Positions 41,412 to 44,406 of a stretch of 44,406 nucleotides of DNA are shown here, piece by piece. The position numbers and the translations under genes are program-made. The DNA is from Blautia sp. (GTDB lineage: Bacteria; Bacillota; Clostridia; Lachnospirales; Lachnospiraceae): contig JALFGN010000084.1 in NCBI GenBank assembly GCA_022777285.1, positions 1-44,406 of the forward strand, written 5' to 3'. Numbering within the stretch: the first letter of the stretch is position 1; each line of letters starts with the position of its first letter. The notes under the pieces are model-generated. The model saw nothing but the letters and a program-made list of their open reading frames with translations, was not told the DNA's origin and made no database searches.

Positions 41412-42887
41412 ATGTTGGCTAAGAAACGTAGAAAAAAAAGTCGGGTCCCTGGATTAACAATAACAACCGCTCTGTTTTTTCTGATAATGGAATTTACAAT
41501 ATTGCTTGCTGTGGTAAATATAGTTCCTACTTATTTCCTTGCAGCAATTGCAGTTGTGTTTTTGGGAGTTGACCTTATTGTTTATCTATTTACAGATAAT
41601 GTAGGAAAGAAACTGTTTTTTGTTATGGGGTCTGTGATTGCATTACTGTTAGCATCCGTGTTGTTGATGGGAAATTTATATGTCTTTAAGACCTATAACA
41701 CATTAAAAGAGATATCTGGTGTAAATACGAAAACGTCACAGATTGGTATTTATGTAAGAACAGAAGACAAGGCACAGACAATTGCAGATGCGAAAAAATA
41801 TGTGTTTGGCGTACTTGATAATCTGGACACAGATAATACAGAACAGGCAGTAAGCCAGATTAATCAGGAAATTGAAACAGAAATCACAGTGAAAAGACTT
41901 CCTGGTGTAACACAGCTTGTAGATGGTCTCAGAAATCAGGAATGCGATGCTATTATTTTAAATCATGCGTATTTTCCTGTTTTGGAGGAAATGGAAGGAT
42001 ATGAAAATATTTCTTCGGAAATTCGTGAGATCGATGTGAAAAAGGTAGAGGTAGTAATAGAAGAAACTGTTGTTGATGGAATATCAAAATTGCAAGATAA
42101 AAATGTTGTACAAATCTATGTGAGTGGTATTGATACTAGAGGAAATGAAATTATCAATACACGAAGTGATGTCAATATTATTGTTACTGCCAATATTAAA
42201 ACAAGACAAATTCTGATGGTTTCCACTCCACGTGATTATTATGTGCCATTGTCTATTTCCGGCGGTGTTCCGGATAAGCTGACCCATGCGGGTATTTATG
42301 GTACAGATGTGTCTATGGATACATTGAGTATGCTTTATGATACGGACATCAATAATTATTTTAAAGTGAATTTTGCAGGGTTTGTAAAAATTATTGATGC
42401 GCTTGGCGGAATTACGATAAATTCCGACTATGATTTTGAAAGTGGTAATGTAAAAGGATATCATTTTAATAAGGGAAGCAATCAGGTGGATGGCAAACAG
42501 GCGTTGGTATTTGCCCGGGAACGTTATGCCTTTGAAGAGGGAGATCGCCAGAGAGGTAAAAATCAGATGACCGTTATCGAAGGGGTAATTAAGAAAGCAT
42601 TGTCTCCGGAACTTTTGAGTAATTATACCGGTATTTTATCGGCAGTAGGAGACTGCTTTGAGACCAATATCTCTTATGACAGAATCGCAGAACTGGTGCG
42701 TGATGTACTGCAGAGCGGAACAGACTGGAACATTGTCAGTTACAGTGTAGATGGAGAAGGTGCTGTGAAGAAGCCGTATTCCATGAGCGCATCTGCTTAT
42801 GTTATGGTGCCGGATCAGGCGACTGTTGATCAGGCAAAGGAATTGATGCAGCAGGTGATTGATGGAGCGGTTATCAGTCAGCCGTAA
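41412..42887 (+). CDS. LCP (LytR-CpsA-Psr) family glycopolymer-peptidoglycan ligase
   Basis: A 491-residue membrane enzyme. A basic N-terminus (AKKRRKKSR) and three hydrophobic helices (about residues 12-100) are followed by an unassigned extracellular segment and the LCP domain: IYVSGIDTRG, TRSDVNIIV, MVSTPRDYYV, HAGIYG, DALGGI and FARERYAFEEGDRQRGKNQ, with the conserved Arg/Asp residues of the phosphotransferase site. LCP enzymes move glycopolymers from undecaprenyl-phosphate onto peptidoglycan. ATG 41412 has AAAGGAGG 6 bases upstream. Codon use becomes visibly more GC-rich in the last third (from about 42240), unlike the rest of the operon. It would fix the polymer built by this operon to the wall. 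Confidence 0.9.
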   Translation: MLAKKRRKKSRVPGLTITTALFFLIMEFTILLAVVNIVPTYFLAAIAVVFLGVDLIVYLFTDNVGKKLFFVMGSVIALLLASVLLMGNLYVFKTYNTLKEISGVNTKTSQIGIYVRTEDKAQTIADAKKYVFGVLDNLDTDNTEQAVSQINQEIETEITVKRLPGVTQLVDGLRNQECDAIILNHAYFPVLEEMEGYENISSEIREIDVKKVEVVIEETVVDGISKLQDKNVVQIYVSGIDTRGNEIINTRSDVNIIVTANIKTRQILMVSTPRDYYVPLSISGGVPDKLTHAGIYGTDVSMDTLSMLYDTDINNYFKVNFAGFVKIIDALGGITINSDYDFESGNVKGYHFNKGSNQVDGKQALVFARERYAFEEGDRQRGKNQMTVIEGVIKKALSPELLSNYTGILSAVGDCFETNISYDRIAELVRDVLQSGTDWNIVSYSVDGEGAVKKPYSMSASAYVMVPDQATVDQAKELMQQVIDGAVISQP

Positions 42888-42909
42888 ACGAGAAATAAGG
42901 CGGAACAAT

Positions 42910-44025
42910 ATGAAGTATGATTATTTAATTGTAGGCTCCGGATTATATGGAGCAACGGTTGCTCATGAAGCAAAGAAAGCGGGAAAGACTGTACTGGTTG
43001 TGGAGAAGCGTCCCCATATTGCCGGAAACGTTTATACAGAAGAGATTGGGAAGATTTATGTGCATAAGTATGGAGCGCACATTTTCCATACGAATCACAC
43101 AGAAGTGTGGAATTTCCTCCGGCAGTTCGCCACATTCAACCGGTTTACAAACAGCCCTGTGGCAAATTATAAAGGGGAATTGTATTCGCTCCCCTTTAAT
43201 ATGTATACCTTTAACAAGATGTGGGGCGTGGTCACGCCAAAAGAGGCCATGGAGAAAATTGAAGAGCAGAAAGCAGAGGCTGGTATTACAGAACCCAAAA
43301 ATCTGGAAGAACAGGCCATTTCACTGGTAGGAAGAGATATTTTTGAGAAACTGGTGAAGGGCTACACAGAAAAGCAATGGGGAAGAGACTGCAAAGAACT
43401 TCCGGCATTTATCATCAAACGGCTTCCTGTACGGTTTACATTTGATAATAATTATTTCAATGCGCGCTATCAGGGAATTCCGGTGGGCGGATATACAAAG
43501 ATGGTGGAAAATATGCTGGAAGGTATAGAAGTCCGTCTGAATACCGATTATCTGGAACAGAAGAGGGAGCTGGATGCATTGGCCGAAAAGATCATCTATA
43601 CCGGCCCGATTGATGCTTATTTTGGATATCAGCTGGGATATTTACAGTACCGTTCGGTACGGTTCGAGACAGAACAGCTGGAAATTCCGAATTTTCAGGG
43701 AAATGCAGCGGTGAATTATACAGACAGGGAAACGCCATGGACAAGGATCATCGAACATAAATGGTTTGAATTCGGAAAAGACAAAGAGGGTAACGATATT
43801 CCCAATACCATTATCAGCCGGGAGTATAGTTCAGAATGGAATCCGGGAGAGGAACCGTATTATCCGGTGAATGATGAAACGAACAGTTTGCTATACCAAA
43901 AATATAAAAGACTGGCGGAAAAAGAACAAAAAGTTCAGTTTGGCGGACGGCTTGGTGAGTATAAATATTATGACATGGATGCAGTTGTTGCGTCAGCGTT
44001 GGAATTTTGCAAAGCTGAATTTTAA
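42910..44025 (+). CDS. glf: UDP-galactopyranose mutase
   Basis: A 371-residue flavoprotein that converts UDP-galactopyranose to UDP-galactofuranose. The FAD-binding N-terminus is clear: YDYLIVGSGLYGATVAHEA, VVEKRPHIAGNVY. Also seen are KYGAHIFHTNHTEVWNF, TEKQWGRDCKELP, and FDNNYFNARYQGIPVGGY, all typical of Glf. The ribosome site is AAGGCGGAACAAT; an upstream in-frame ATG would overlap the LCP gene. It is the last gene of the operon and implies galactofuranose in one of the surface polymers. Its base composition is like the first operon and unlike the A/T-rich genes at 31567-42200. Confidence 0.96.
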   Translation: MKYDYLIVGSGLYGATVAHEAKKAGKTVLVVEKRPHIAGNVYTEEIGKIYVHKYGAHIFHTNHTEVWNFLRQFATFNRFTNSPVANYKGELYSLPFNMYTFNKMWGVVTPKEAMEKIEEQKAEAGITEPKNLEEQAISLVGRDIFEKLVKGYTEKQWGRDCKELPAFIIKRLPVRFTFDNNYFNARYQGIPVGGYTKMVENMLEGIEVRLNTDYLEQKRELDALAEKIIYTGPIDAYFGYQLGYLQYRSVRFETEQLEIPNFQGNAAVNYTDRETPWTRIIEHKWFEFGKDKEGNDIPNTIISREYSSEWNPGEEPYYPVNDETNSLLYQKYKRLAEKEQKVQFGGRLGEYKYYDMDAVVASALEFCKAEF

Positions 44026-44033
44026 CTTGACAT

Positions 44034-44093
44034 GAAATAAGGCGACCGCAATCCCACTGGCTTTAGACGGTGGGATTGCGGTCGCTTTATTTC
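44034..44093. terminator. 24-bp hairpin after glf, likely bidirectional terminator
   Basis: Arms 44034-44057 and 44070-44093 pair along 24 bp with a single G-T pair (AAGGCGACCGCAATCCCAC against GTGGGATTGCGGTCGCTT) around a 12-base loop. The outer AAATAA/TTATTT steps serve as A and T runs on both sides. It is unusually long for a terminator. Confidence 0.65.
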
Positions 44094-44406
44094 AAACGCC
44101 TGCTCCTGACGGTAAAGCGGGAAGGCACATCCTTTATTTTAAGGAATTGTGTCCGGCTTTGTAGCGAAAACTTTTAGTATATTTAACAAAGCATTGATAG
44201 ATAGATCGGGAGCCTTTTTTATACTGAAATAGCATAATAAAACAGATACAGGAGAGAGAATAAGAGTAAGCGATTAATAACCCACCGTTTAGACAATCTC
44301 CTTATTCCATGAGATAATGCTCTCATGGAGTGGAACTTCTATACATGTTCTATGTTGCTTTGCTATTCGGACTATTTTACTTCATATCATCAAGGTCCTG
44401 TGTGAA
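44094..44406. other. Non-coding tail with hairpins; no gene recognised
   Basis: No convincing gene was found. Structures seen: GGCACATCCTT / AAGGAATTGTGTCC (about 44125-44156, with a bulge), a GGGAGCCTTTTTT stretch near 44208-44220, and a clean 9-bp hairpin, TCCATGAGA-TAATGC-TCTCATGGA (44306-44329). CCCACCGT at 44281-44288 is complementary to ACGGTGGG at 44067-44074 in the glf hairpin. A 26-codon ORF starting ATGGAGTGGAAC at 44324 and a frame ending at 44377 on the minus strand cannot be judged from so little sequence. Confidence 0.3.

Noticed and set aside
44324-44404. Plus-strand 26-codon ORF starting MEWNFYTC
   Set aside because: It begins inside the right arm of a hairpin and has no clear ribosome site; no recognisable family.
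44377-44406. Minus-strand frame ending FTQDLDDMK then stop, possibly the end of a gene beyond the window
   Set aside because: Only nine codons are visible, with no terminator evidence; the opposite strand is equally open. Too little to call.

Overview
The window looks like a chromosomal segment of a low-to-moderate GC, anaerobic, Gram-positive gut Firmicute, most likely Lachnospiraceae. The reasons are strong AGGAGG-type ribosome sites with frequent TTG/GTG starts, an oxygen-sensitive double-cubane-type reductase, ATP-type PEP carboxykinase, S-layer-homology (SLH) surface proteins and Gram-positive LCP/Wzx/Wzy glycopolymer genes. No tRNA, rRNA, CRISPR array, transposase or integrase was seen.

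Layout. (1) 18-2662: a minus-strand pair (DUF3343 small protein and a 2-hydroxyacyl-CoA-dehydratase-like double-cubane reductase) divergent from a LysR regulator, with palindromes between them. (2) 2681-5344: a short decayed reading frame, a second LysR regulator, a 20-codon leader ORF and O-acetylhomoserine sulfhydrylase (sulfur assimilation). (3) 5428-8948: glucose-6-phosphate isomerase and PEP carboxykinase, each with its own promoter and terminator. (4) 9140-12556: an unusual HTH regulator followed by a divergent AMP-forming ligase. (5) 12700-21556: a first exopolysaccharide operon: two GT4 transferases, a Stealth-type sugar-phosphate transferase, Wzy, Wzx, acyltransferase-3, acyl-AMP ligase and acyl carrier protein. 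(6) 21726-31381: surface proteins: a 1792-residue transglutaminase-like/SLH protein, a GT4 transferase, then a minus-strand pair encoding a CAP-domain/SLH protein and a transglutaminase-like/SLH protein. (7) 31567-44025: a second glycopolymer operon: UDP-GlcNAc 2-epimerase, TagA/WecG ManNAc transferase, two GT4, a Wzy-GT2 fusion, pyruvyl transferase, Wzx, GT2, LCP ligase and UDP-galactopyranose mutase, closed by a 24-bp hairpin. (8) 44094-44406: a non-coding tail with hairpins.

How the parts may work together. The second operon carries the enzyme set known to build a pyruvylated, ManNAc-containing secondary cell wall polymer: 2-epimerase makes UDP-ManNAc, TagA transfers it, a pyruvyl transferase decorates the chain and LCP joins it to peptidoglycan. 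SLH domains bind such polymers, and three SLH proteins lie directly beside it, so the region reads as an anchor-plus-cargo surface locus. The first operon has a carrier-protein acyl-activation module that could decorate its polysaccharide. Neither operon contains a priming sugar-phosphate transferase, which must be supplied from elsewhere. All function calls come from reading motifs by eye; no database search was run.
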